DNA of 36,935 bases from an uncultured Eubacterium sp. GTDB taxonomy: Bacteria; Bacillota; Clostridia; Lachnospirales; Lachnospiraceae. The notes under the pieces were generated by a model that did not search any database, was not told the DNA's origin, and worked only from the letters and a program-made list of their open reading frames with translations. The position numbers were made by a program, and so were the translations under genes. Positions 16,533 to 25,180 of this stretch are shown here, in pieces. Position 1 is the stretch's first letter. Each line of letters begins with the position of its first letter. Location of the stretch: the NCBI GenBank assembly GCA_934322085.1, contig CAKRGF010000028.1, forward strand, positions 1-36,935, in the 5' to 3' direction.

Positions 16533-18325
16533 TCTGCCTGTTCCTCCTTTTCTTCAACCATAATACCTAATTCATCTAACTGCTTTGCATCTACCGGACT
16601 TGGTGCATTTGTCATCAGACAAGAAGCATCTTTTACTTTCGGGAATGCAATTACTTCACGAATACTGTCTTCTTTTGCCATCAGCATAACCAGACGGTCC
16701 AGACCATAGGCCAGTCCTGCATGAGGTGGAACGCCGTATTTGAAGGCATCTAACAAAAATCCGAACTGCTCATACGCATCTTCCTTGGAGAAGTTTAATG
16801 CCTCGAACATCTTCTCCTGAATATCGTTCTGGTGGATTCGGATGGAACCTCCACCGATTTCCGTACCATTCAAAACAATATCATAAGCCTGTGCACGAAC
16901 ACGTCCCGGATCACTTTCCAGATATGGAATATCCTCTTCCATCGGCATTGTAAATGGATGATGCATTGCCTGGAAACGGCCTAACTCTTCATTAAACTCA
17001 AGAAGCGGGAACTCCGTTACCCAGAGGAACTTAAATTCATTTTTGTCAAGCAAATCCATCTGTTTTGCAAGTTCCAGACGAAGGTTGCCAAGCACATCCC
17101 AGACAACTTTATTTTTATCTGCCGCAAACAACAGCAAGTCGCCCGGCTCACCAGCCATTGCCTCTACTAAGTTTTTCAATTCCTCTTCTGTCATAAATTT
17201 TGCAAAGGAAGATTTATAACTGCCATCCTCATTGATACACAGATAAGCAAGTCCTTTTGCCCCAAAATCTTTTGCAAAGTCAACTAATTTATCAATCTTC
17301 TTACGTGGCATAGCGCCCTGTCCCTTCGCATTAATACCACGCACGGAACCGCCATTTTCAATGGCACCGGTAAATACGCCAAAACCACAGTTTTTAACAA
17401 CTTCTGTCACATCATTAAGTTCCATGCCAAAGCGGGTATCCGGCTTGTCCGAACCAAAACGGTCCATTGCTTCCTGCCAGGTCATACGCGGAATTGGAAG
17501 CGGAACATCCACATCAATCAAAGCAAACATTTTCTGCAGTAATCTCTCATTGACATCCAAAACATCGTCCACATCAACAAATGATAATTCCATATCAATC
17601 TGTGTAAACTCCGGCTGTCTGTCGGCACGCAGATCCTCATCACGGAAACATTTTGCAATCTGGAAATAACGGTCATAACCGGAACACATAAGGAGCTGTT
17701 TTAACACCTGTGGACTCTGTGGCAGCGCATAAAAACTGCCCGGATGCACACGGCTTGGCACAAGATAATCACGTGCACCTTCCGGTGTACTCTTAATCAA
17801 AATCGGTGTCTCAATCTCCAAAAATCCCTCATCTGCCAAAAACTGGCGTGCGACCATAGCAACTTTGCTGCGCAAAATCAGATTACGCTGCAAATCCGGA
17901 CGACGCAAATCAAGATAACGGTATTTCAAACGAAGTTCATCTTTTGTTTTTGAATTCTCCTCAATTGGAAATGGCGGTGTTTCCGATTCGGAAAGAATCC
18001 GGATATCTGTGGCAACCACTTCAATCTCACCGGTTTTCAGATTCTCGTTGACCGCACCGGAACGTTTCGTAACGGTTCCTGTAACGGCCACAACAAACTC
18101 ACTTCTTAATTTTGCTGCTTTTTCAAACCCTTCTTTTCCAACATTACTTTCCTCGAAAATAAGCTGGATGATACCGGAACGGTCTCTTAAATCCACAAAA
18201 ACAATTCCGCCTTTGTTACGGCTTTTCTGAACCCATCCCATCACGGTAACGGTTTGAGAAATATTCTCTGTTGTTAATTCTGCGCATCGGCATGTGCGCT
18301 TTAATCCTGTCATTGACTCTGCCAT
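16529..18325 (-). CDS. aspS: Aspartyl-tRNA synthetase
   Basis: 598 residues, the bacterial type with a GAD insertion. Charges tRNA-Asp, or also tRNA-Asn if non-discriminating. The OB-fold anticodon domain is at the N-terminus (VMGWVQKSRNKGGIVFVDLR), class II motif 2 is FRDEDLRADRQPEFTQID, and motif 3 is GLAYGLDRLVMLM near the end. The ATG at 18325 has GGAGG 5 nt upstream; the earlier ATG overlaps that site. It lies 45 nt after hisS, and its stop overlaps the galM start. Confidence 0.97.
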   Translation of the reverse strand: MAESMTGLKRTCRCAELTTENISQTVTVMGWVQKSRNKGGIVFVDLRDRSGIIQLIFEESNVGKEGFEKAAKLRSEFVVAVTGTVTKRSGAVNENLKTGEIEVVATDIRILSESETPPFPIEENSKTKDELRLKYRYLDLRRPDLQRNLILRSKVAMVARQFLADEGFLEIETPILIKSTPEGARDYLVPSRVHPGSFYALPQSPQVLKQLLMCSGYDRYFQIAKCFRDEDLRADRQPEFTQIDMELSFVDVDDVLDVNERLLQKMFALIDVDVPLPIPRMTWQEAMDRFGSDKPDTRFGMELNDVTEVVKNCGFGVFTGAIENGGSVRGINAKGQGAMPRKKIDKLVDFAKDFGAKGLAYLCINEDGSYKSSFAKFMTEEELKNLVEAMAGEPGDLLLFAADKNKVVWDVLGNLRLELAKQMDLLDKNEFKFLWVTEFPLLEFNEELGRFQAMHHPFTMPMEEDIPYLESDPGRVRAQAYDIVLNGTEIGGGSIRIHQNDIQEKMFEALNFSKEDAYEQFGFLLDAFKYGVPPHAGLAYGLDRLVMLMAKEDSIREVIAFPKVKDASCLMTNAPSPVDAKQLDELGIMVEEKEEQAE

Positions 18326-18370
18326 AATAACCTCCATAGATAACCCGATTGTATCGGTTTGTTTTGCTAA

Positions 18371-19621
18371 TTAATCTGCATAAATCATTTCAATCTCTTC
18401 ATAGCCATCTGCCATGAGCTGTTCCTTTTGGAATTTCTTGTTCTTTTTCATAATATTAATGGCAACAATAATTCCTTTTTCTCTCTCGGCTTTTGCCTTT
18501 TCAATTACTTCTGCGATTACATCCGCAGATGCTTTTTTATCAATCAAATAGGCTTTTTTCTGAGCTGCCGACGGCACTTTGTAATCACGCTCTAAAAGCA
18601 GCATAACAATACGCTCAAATCCAATAGAAAATCCACAGGCACATGTGTTATTTCCGGTGAACTTTCCAATCATTTCATCGTAACGTCCGCCGCCACCGAC
18701 AGAACCACCAAACTCATCCATCGCAATTTCAAAAATTGGTCCGGTATAATAACTCATACCACGGACAAGTGTCGGGTCAAAAACAATTTTAAAGTTTGCT
18801 GTCTTGACTTTTTCTACTGTAGAAATAATGGTCTCCAAATCTTCGGCAGATCCCTCTTCCAAAAACTCGCCAAGCGTATCTTTCATATAGCGCACGCCCT
18901 CAATATCACTTGTTACTGTCTCAAATAAAGTCTTACATTTTTGTACGGATTCATCGGCATAACCGGCCTCTAAAAGTTCTGCCACAACGCCGTCCATGCC
19001 AATCTTGTCCATCTTATCAAGAATGATAAACACTTCATCGTATTCTTCTTCCGGGAATCCGCAGAAAGCAGCCATTCCTTTTAAGATTTTACGATTATTA
19101 ATACGGATGGTAAAGTTTTCAAAATCTAGTTTACCAAGCAGCGTCGTCGTTGCGAGAATCAATTCAATTTCCGCTAAGTTTGACGGCTCACCCAAAATAT
19201 CAATATCACACTGCATAAACTGACGGTAACGTCCACGCTGTGGTCTGTCGGCACGCCATACATTTCCCATCTGAAGTGCCTTAAACGGAACTGGCAGTTC
19301 ATTTGCATTATTCGCATAATATCTGGATAACGGCACCGTAAGGTCATAACGCAGACCGCCATCAACCAAATCACTTTCGGTTTCTGCCGTTTCCAAATTC
19401 AGTTTCTGACCACGTTTCAAGATTTTGAAAATGAGTTTTTCATTTTCACCGCCCTGTTTATTATTCAAATTTTCAATATGTTCCACACAAGGGGTCTCAA
19501 TCGACTGAAACCCAAAGGTACGATATGTCTCTTTAATCTGTCCGATTACATAATCTCGAATCTCCATCTCTCTTGGCAGAATGTCTTTCATTCCGGTTGT
19601 TGGTTTTTTCTTTAATGCCAT
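18371..19621 (-). CDS. hisS: Histidyl-tRNA synthetase
   Basis: 416 residues, class II. It opens with TTGMKDILPRE, has motif 2 residues in WRADRPQRGRYRQFMQCDID, and the His-specific LVRGMSYYTGPIFE and GGGRYDEMIGKF. The C-terminal anticodon domain is short. The start overlaps the end of hemZ by 10 nt, indicating coupling; the ribosome site is weak (GGAAA), consistent with coupled translation. Confidence 0.96.
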   Translation of the reverse strand: MALKKKPTTGMKDILPREMEIRDYVIGQIKETYRTFGFQSIETPCVEHIENLNNKQGGENEKLIFKILKRGQKLNLETAETESDLVDGGLRYDLTVPLSRYYANNANELPVPFKALQMGNVWRADRPQRGRYRQFMQCDIDILGEPSNLAEIELILATTTLLGKLDFENFTIRINNRKILKGMAAFCGFPEEEYDEVFIILDKMDKIGMDGVVAELLEAGYADESVQKCKTLFETVTSDIEGVRYMKDTLGEFLEEGSAEDLETIISTVEKVKTANFKIVFDPTLVRGMSYYTGPIFEIAMDEFGGSVGGGGRYDEMIGKFTGNNTCACGFSIGFERIVMLLLERDYKVPSAAQKKAYLIDKKASADVIAEVIEKAKAEREKGIIVAINIMKKNKKFQKEQLMADGYEEIEMIYAD

Positions 19622-21048
19622 AATTTCTTTTTCCTTTCTATCATCTCATCAATGCGGTGAATATAATCATCCACACTTTTTACGTTTTCAATGCGCTCCA
19701 TACGGTTTTCTTCATGAATGACATACTTTGTGGAGCCGCCGCTGCCAAGTGCTGCAATCGTTTCCCATTCTTCCATGATTAACGTATTATATAAACACTC
19801 CTTACCTGGTTTTGCATAGGCAACATTTTCCTGATTTGTATTTCTTGTGGTACCTGCCTTGTTTTTCTGGCGGTACATATAATAAGGCAGATATCCGTAA
19901 TCTCTTAAGATATCCTCGCTTGCCTTCTGAATAATCGGAATCAGTGTGTCTTCTGGGCGAATTTCTCCACCACTCTCCATCTGTTCACGTCTCATTCTGG
20001 ACGCCCTCTTAATCACAAGCGTATGCACGGTAACACTGTCCGGGTCAAGTTCATGGATTTTATACATCGTATTGCAAAAATCTACTTCGTCTTCTTCCGG
20101 CAGTCCGACAATCACATCCATATTAATGTTATCAAAACCAGCCTTACGTGCCATCCTAAATGTCTCATTCACTCGTTCTACCGTGTGATTTCTGCCGAGC
20201 AATTCTAACGTATGCTGCTTCATCGTCTGTGGATTAATGGAAATACGCGTCACACCGGCACGTTTTAAAATTTCAAGTTTTTCCATTGTAATACTGTCCG
20301 GTCTCCCGGCTTCCACTGTGAACTCAAGTGCCTTTTTTACATCCAGATACTTTTGTATCATATCCATCAGTTTCTGCAGCTGCCATTCATTCAGAGATGT
20401 CGGCGTTCCGCCCCCCACATAAATGGTATGCAGCGGCCTCTCTCCGGCCTGCAGACTAAAAGCAGCCATCTCTTTTTCCAGCGCTTCTAAATAAGCGTCC
20501 ACCTTTGCAGCATAACTCTTATAATCATAAGAAGAAAAGGAGCAGTACTGGCAGATGGAAGGACAGAACGGGATTCCAATGTAGACACTGTATCCGTTTA
20601 TTTCATCCAAATCTTTTACCATCTCATATTCTTTCTCTGCAACATCCATCACAAGAGAAATCTTTGCTTTGCTCACCAGATATTCTTCTTTTAAACATTC
20701 GCGGACTTCTTCTTTTGTTTTTCCCTCAAAAAGCATGCGAAGCGGAATTTTCGCAGGACGAATCCCGGTAAGAATTCCCCATGGCAGTGTCTTATTTGCT
20801 TTTTTTGAAAACTGTCTGTACACCGCAGCCTTTACACTGTTTTTATCATAGTCCGCCGGCAAATCCAAATGAAAGAAAAGCTCATCTCCAAAATAACACG
20901 ACAAGGGATATCCCTCTTGCTCTTTCCAGTCTTCCCTCTCTTTGATTTCACAAGGGTGCTCCGGAAAAAAGTTCTGGGAAAGTGCCCTCATATCATAAGC
21001 AAATTCCAATGGCTTTTCGTCATTTTTCTTCATTTCAAAAGTAATCAT
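19612..21048 (-). CDS. hemZ: Radical-SAM coproporphyrinogen dehydrogenase-like HemZ
   Basis: 478 residues. A HemZ-type N-terminal region (about 1-150) precedes a radical-SAM core with the cluster motif C162-x3-C166-x2-C169 (FCPSICQYC), then YVGGGTPTSL and GLPEED. HemZ/HemN relatives oxidise coproporphyrinogen without oxygen; the true substrate of HemZ in heme-poor anaerobes is uncertain. No other heme gene is nearby. It lies 11 nt after the MBL gene and overlaps hisS, in the middle of the operon. Confidence 0.9.
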   Translation of the reverse strand: MITFEMKKNDEKPLEFAYDMRALSQNFFPEHPCEIKEREDWKEQEGYPLSCYFGDELFFHLDLPADYDKNSVKAAVYRQFSKKANKTLPWGILTGIRPAKIPLRMLFEGKTKEEVRECLKEEYLVSKAKISLVMDVAEKEYEMVKDLDEINGYSVYIGIPFCPSICQYCSFSSYDYKSYAAKVDAYLEALEKEMAAFSLQAGERPLHTIYVGGGTPTSLNEWQLQKLMDMIQKYLDVKKALEFTVEAGRPDSITMEKLEILKRAGVTRISINPQTMKQHTLELLGRNHTVERVNETFRMARKAGFDNINMDVIVGLPEEDEVDFCNTMYKIHELDPDSVTVHTLVIKRASRMRREQMESGGEIRPEDTLIPIIQKASEDILRDYGYLPYYMYRQKNKAGTTRNTNQENVAYAKPGKECLYNTLIMEEWETIAALGSGGSTKYVIHEENRMERIENVKSVDDYIHRIDEMIERKKKLWH

Positions 21049-21059
21049 ACATAAATCCC

Positions 21060-21680
21060 CTATGCATATGGATTGTTTGCCGCCTCATAGGCAACCGTCG
21101 TTTCCGGTCCGTGCCCCGGATAAATTTTAACATCATCCGGCAGTACAAGCACTTTATTCCGCACCGAATCTAACAACTGCGCCGTATTTCCGGTCGGCAA
21201 ATCCGTTCTGCCAATCGATTCCATAAAAATGGTATCTCCGCTAAATAAAGCCTTCTCTTTTTCCTCATAGTAACAGCATCCGCCTTTGGTATGCCCCGGT
21301 GTATGCATCACACGAAATACAAATCCGGCAATCTCAAGTTTTTCACCGTCACGCAGTAACATCTCAGGCTCGATTGCCACCTCGTAGCCAGCCATCGCAC
21401 TGGCATTGAGATGTGGATCTTTCAAAACGTCAAATTCTTCCTTACAGGCGTACACTTTTCCACCAACATAAGAGACAAGGTCGCTCACGCCGGTAATGTG
21501 GTCAAAGTGTCCGTGTGTCAGTAAAATCCCCTCACAATCCCAGCCTTTTTTACGAATCTGATCCGCTATTTTTTTTGCCTCATCACCCGGGTCAACCACG
21601 ACACATGAATTGGTGCCTTCCTGATGAAGTATATAACAATTCGTACACACCTGACCTACGGTCAGCATAATGATTTCCAT
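21060..21680 (-). CDS. Metallo-beta-lactamase-fold hydrolase, glyoxalase II-like
   Basis: 206 residues, cytosolic. The metal motif is THGHFDH (HxHxDH), with further ligands in HTPGHTKGG, FSGDTIF and YPGHGPETT. This matches short glyoxalase-II/YcbL-type thioester hydrolases; the substrate is not known. GGGAGAA precedes the ATG. It follows relA by 15 nt and precedes hemZ in a cluster I regard as typical of Lachnospiraceae. Confidence 0.9.
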   Translation of the reverse strand: MEIIMLTVGQVCTNCYILHQEGTNSCVVVDPGDEAKKIADQIRKKGWDCEGILLTHGHFDHITGVSDLVSYVGGKVYACKEEFDVLKDPHLNASAMAGYEVAIEPEMLLRDGEKLEIAGFVFRVMHTPGHTKGGCCYYEEKEKALFSGDTIFMESIGRTDLPTGNTAQLLDSVRNKVLVLPDDVKIYPGHGPETTVAYEAANNPYA

Positions 21681-21695
21681 AATATTTCTCCCTTT

Positions 21696-24020
21696 TTAAC
21701 CGTTCGTGCTTCGCTCAATGTCGTTTACACTCTCCACGGATTTTAATTTACTGATTAACCGGTCTAACTGTTCCACACCATGCGTTTCAAATCCAACGGT
21801 AATCGTTGCGCGCTCCTGCTTGGTTGTGCGCACATTCATGGATTTCACATCAATGTTATTTTCCGTAAAAATACGGGAAATATCAAACAATACACCACTT
21901 CTGTTATAACAGTAAATAACGATTTCAACCGGATAAACTTCACCGCTGTCTTTTGCCTCCGGACTCCATTCGGCTTCAATCAGGCGGTTTTTCTCCGAGA
22001 CAGGCAGATGAATCATATTCACACAATCGGTACGGTGAATTGAAACACCACGGCCTCTCGTAACAAATCCAACAATTTCATCTCCCGGAACCGGGCTGCA
22101 GCATTTTGAAAAACGAACTGCCAGATCATCCAAGCCTTCCACGATAATACCGCTTTTGCTCTTTAGATGTTCTTTCGATGAATGTTCCGCAACCTGTTTT
22201 GCCTCTTTGGCATTCTCAATTACTTCATGCACCTGGGCATCCGAAACAATGCGTTTGTTTTTCTTGTTGTACTCGTCTTGTAACTTATTAACAACCTGTC
22301 CTTCTTTTAATCCGCCGTGCCCAATTGCGGCACACACAGACTCCCAGTCGCGGAATCCATATTTGCGGATGCAGGCTGCTGTATATTCATTTCGCAAAAG
22401 AACCGAAAGGTCAATGCCTTTATTTTTGCAGTAAGTATGCAAAAGTTCTTTTCCTTTGATAATATTATCTTCCTTAAACTCGTTGCGGAACCACTGGTTA
22501 ATTTTATTCTTTGCCTGACTGCTCTTGACAAGATTTAACCAGTCACGGCTCGGGCCACGGCTGTTTTGACTGGTAATAATATCAATGCGGTCACCATTTT
22601 GAATCTCATAATCCAGTTTCACGATACTGCCATTTACTCTGGCACCCACCATCTTATTTCCCACTGCTGTGTGGACAGCATAGGCAAAATCAATCGGTGT
22701 AGAACCGGCAGGAAGATTTTTTACATCTCCATTTGGTGTAAAGCAGTAAATTCGATCGGAATACAAATCCAAATCACTTTTAATGGAACTTAAAAATTCC
22801 TTATTATCATCCATGTCATGCTGCCATTCCAAAATTCTTCGCAGCCATGCCATCTTCTCTTCTTCTCTCTGGTTTTTGGAGCTGTTGCTTCCACCGCTCT
22901 CTTTGTAACGCCAATGAGCCGCAATACCATATTCTGCCGTTCGATGCATTTCATACGTACGAATCTGAATTTCAAACGGCTGTCCGGTCGGACCAATCAG
23001 TGTCGTATGCAGAGACTGGTAATGATTCGGTTTCGGCATCGCAATGTAGTCCTTAAAACGTCCCGGAATCGGTTTATACATCTCATGAATAATACCAAGC
23101 GCCGTGTAGCACTCCTGATCATTGTCCACAATAATACGAATCGCAAACAAATCATAAATCTGGTCTAATGTCTTATGCTGTTTGGACATCTTGCGGTAAA
23201 TACTAAACAAATGTTTTACGCGGCCGTCAATGGTCGCCTTGATATTATTTTCAATCAGCCGCTTATCCACTTCTTCCATAATTTCTTTTACGAAATTTTC
23301 CTTGGATTCCTTAATAGCATTAAACTGTTCGCTCAAATTCCGATAAGCTTCCGGCTCTAAATACTGCAAAGACAAATCATCCAATTCAACCTTTACTTTG
23401 GATATACCAAGCCGGTCCGCGATCGGCGCATAAATCTCCATCGTCTCTTTTGATTTTTCTTTCTGTTTCTCCGGCTTCATAAACTGCATCGTCCGCATAT
23501 TATGAAGGCGGTCAGCCAGTTTAATAATAATTACACGGATATCTTTCGCCATCGCAAGAAACATCTTACGCAGATTTTCCGCCTGCAACTCTAATTTATC
23601 AGAAGAATAATTCAACTGTGTCAGTTTCGTAACGCCATCCACCAATGCCGCAATCTCCGCACTGAACATCTCTGTCAAATCTTCTGTCGTATATTTCGTA
23701 TCTTCAACAACATCGTGAAGCAGTCCCCCCACGATGGTCTCTTTATCCATCTCAAGCTGTGCAAGAATTATCGCCACACATACCGGGTGAATCAAGTATG
23801 GTTCGCCGGATTTTCTCTTCTGGTCTTTATGGGCATCCTTCGCCAGTTCATAAGCTTTGTTAATCATATCCAAATCATTGGAAGGATGGTAACTGCTGAC
23901 CGTTTTTTTCAAGATTTCAAACAAATCATCCGGATCCGTAAAATTCGGCGGAATCAATTCCGTTGACAATTCACCGGTATCAAACGTTTCAACCAATCCG
24001 ACTGTCTTTTCTTCCTCCAT
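21696..24020 (-). CDS. relA: Bifunctional (p)ppGpp synthetase/hydrolase, RelA/SpoT family
   Basis: 774 residues, full-length long Rel. The HD hydrolase domain has H78, H102-D103 (GLLHDVVEDT) and D170 (LADRLHNMRTM), so hydrolysis should be functional. The synthetase domain has YDLFAIR and an RFKD motif in GRFKDYIAMPK, the RxKD form seen in bifunctional enzymes. Then come a TGS domain (FTPNGDVKNLPAG), a Cys-containing segment (KCCSPVPGDEIVGFVTRGRGV) and a C-terminal ACT domain. AGGAGG precedes the ATG. First gene of the six-gene operon. Confidence 0.96.
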   Translation of the reverse strand: MEEEKTVGLVETFDTGELSTELIPPNFTDPDDLFEILKKTVSSYHPSNDLDMINKAYELAKDAHKDQKRKSGEPYLIHPVCVAIILAQLEMDKETIVGGLLHDVVEDTKYTTEDLTEMFSAEIAALVDGVTKLTQLNYSSDKLELQAENLRKMFLAMAKDIRVIIIKLADRLHNMRTMQFMKPEKQKEKSKETMEIYAPIADRLGISKVKVELDDLSLQYLEPEAYRNLSEQFNAIKESKENFVKEIMEEVDKRLIENNIKATIDGRVKHLFSIYRKMSKQHKTLDQIYDLFAIRIIVDNDQECYTALGIIHEMYKPIPGRFKDYIAMPKPNHYQSLHTTLIGPTGQPFEIQIRTYEMHRTAEYGIAAHWRYKESGGSNSSKNQREEEKMAWLRRILEWQHDMDDNKEFLSSIKSDLDLYSDRIYCFTPNGDVKNLPAGSTPIDFAYAVHTAVGNKMVGARVNGSIVKLDYEIQNGDRIDIITSQNSRGPSRDWLNLVKSSQAKNKINQWFRNEFKEDNIIKGKELLHTYCKNKGIDLSVLLRNEYTAACIRKYGFRDWESVCAAIGHGGLKEGQVVNKLQDEYNKKNKRIVSDAQVHEVIENAKEAKQVAEHSSKEHLKSKSGIIVEGLDDLAVRFSKCCSPVPGDEIVGFVTRGRGVSIHRTDCVNMIHLPVSEKNRLIEAEWSPEAKDSGEVYPVEIVIYCYNRSGVLFDISRIFTENNIDVKSMNVRTTKQERATITVGFETHGVEQLDRLISKLKSVESVNDIERSTNG

Positions 24021-24052
24021 ATGGCTCCTCCTTCTTATGTGGTATCTTACTT

Positions 24053-24081
24053 ATTATAATGGGATTCCCTTGAAAATGCAA
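24053..24081 (-). promoter_or_regulatory. Promoter of the relA-galM operon
   Basis: On minus, TTGCAT (24076-24081), 17-nt spacer, TATAAT (24053-24058), about 33 nt upstream of the relA start. Confidence 0.75.
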
Positions 24082-24088
24082 CTATCAA

Positions 24089-25000
24089 CTATTCGTTTGT
24101 TTTCCCATTCTCCGTTTCCATATGAATCTGATTCCCATCCGAAACTGCCTCAATCGTTCCCATCGTATCCGTGCGGTATATCTGCACATCATCATCTTCA
24201 AGTTTAGCAAGAGTAGCCGCATGAGGATGTCCATAAGAATTATCCTTTCCTGCACTAATAACGGCATACGCCGGATCCGCTTTTACTAAGAAGGCATCCC
24301 CCGTTGCCGTATAACTTCCATGATGCCCAACTTTTAGCACATCACATTCGAGGTCATAATTCTTTTTTATCATATCCTCTTCTGCTTTTTCTTCCGCATC
24401 GCCCATAAATAGGAAGCGGTTTTTCCCATAGGCAAGCTGCACCACCAAAGAATTATTATTTGCTTCCTTATAATTTTTGAGTGGTCCCAAAAAGCGAATC
24501 ACCACATTTTTTTCAAACCGGTATTCCTTTCCGATTTCCGGCATCTGTGCCGTCTTATTAACACTCTTTAAGGCACTTTCCACATCCCGGTACGTTTTCG
24601 TCTGTTTTTTTGCCTCAGGCAGATACACCGTGTCTACCTGAACATTGTTAATGACATCATCAAGACCTCCGACATGATCACTGTCTGGATGAGTTCCCAC
24701 TAATATGTTTAATTTTTTAATTCCCTTTTTCTTCAGATAAGAAACAACTGTCTGCCCTTTTTCATTTTTCCCGGCATCAATTAACATACTAAAGTTTCCT
24801 TTTTGAATAAGCGTAGCATCCCCCTGTCCCACATCAATATAAGAAACCGTAAGGCTGCCACCATCCGCCTTTGTCTCAACAGACTTTTCCTTTGATACAA
24901 AAAGACCTTTTACCGGCTGATACAAAAGCGCCGCGATAATCAAAAATATTGGAATTAAAAGCTGTCTGATTACAGCCTGTTTTTGTTTTTTCGTTGGCAT
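24089..25000 (-). CDS. Secreted or membrane-anchored ComEC-like MBL hydrolase
   Basis: 303 residues. A basic N-terminus and one hydrophobic helix (about 13-30) put the body outside the membrane, anchored or cleaved. The rest matches the C-terminal MBL domain of ComEC/Rec2: SYIDVGQGDATLI, THPDSDHVGG, FMGDAEEKAEEDM, VGHHGSYTAT and SYGHPH. ComEC's competence channel domain is absent. Such stand-alone proteins may be extracellular nucleases or phosphodiesterases; no substrate can be assigned. AGGGAG precedes the ATG, and the gene has its own promoter. Confidence 0.88.
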   Translation of the reverse strand: MPTKKQKQAVIRQLLIPIFLIIAALLYQPVKGLFVSKEKSVETKADGGSLTVSYIDVGQGDATLIQKGNFSMLIDAGKNEKGQTVVSYLKKKGIKKLNILVGTHPDSDHVGGLDDVINNVQVDTVYLPEAKKQTKTYRDVESALKSVNKTAQMPEIGKEYRFEKNVVIRFLGPLKNYKEANNNSLVVQLAYGKNRFLFMGDAEEKAEEDMIKKNYDLECDVLKVGHHGSYTATGDAFLVKADPAYAVISAGKDNSYGHPHAATLAKLEDDDVQIYRTDTMGTIEAVSDGNQIHMETENGKTNE

Positions 25001-25055
25001 AACATCTCCCTTTCTTAACTAGCTGCACACCCGACAGCTTTTTTCTGCATGATAA

Positions 25056-25084
25056 AATGTACCATATTCCTCCGCTACTGTAAA
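25056..25084 (-). promoter_or_regulatory. Probable promoter of the ComEC-like gene
   Basis: On minus, TTTACA (25079-25084), 17-nt spacer, TACATT (25056-25061). It diverges from the promoter of the ABC-F gene. Confidence 0.5.
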
Positions 25085-25091
25085 GAAATCC

Positions 25092-25119
25092 TTGCAATTT
25101 AGAGAATTTCTAGTAAAAT
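25092..25119 (+). promoter_or_regulatory. Probable promoter of the ABC-F gene
   Basis: TTGCAA (25092-25097), 16-nt spacer, TAAAAT (25114-25119). A small hairpin (TGCC-TTAT-GGCA) lies in the leader. Confidence 0.45.
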
Positions 25120-25180
25120 AAAATAGATATGTTATGCCTTATGGCAAAAACTTTAGTATGAAACAAACATGGAGGAAATT

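Noticed and set aside
24021..24088. T-box leader for the operon with hisS and aspS
   Set aside because: The leader before relA is only about 30 nt after the promoter, and no T-box motif is seen before hisS or aspS.
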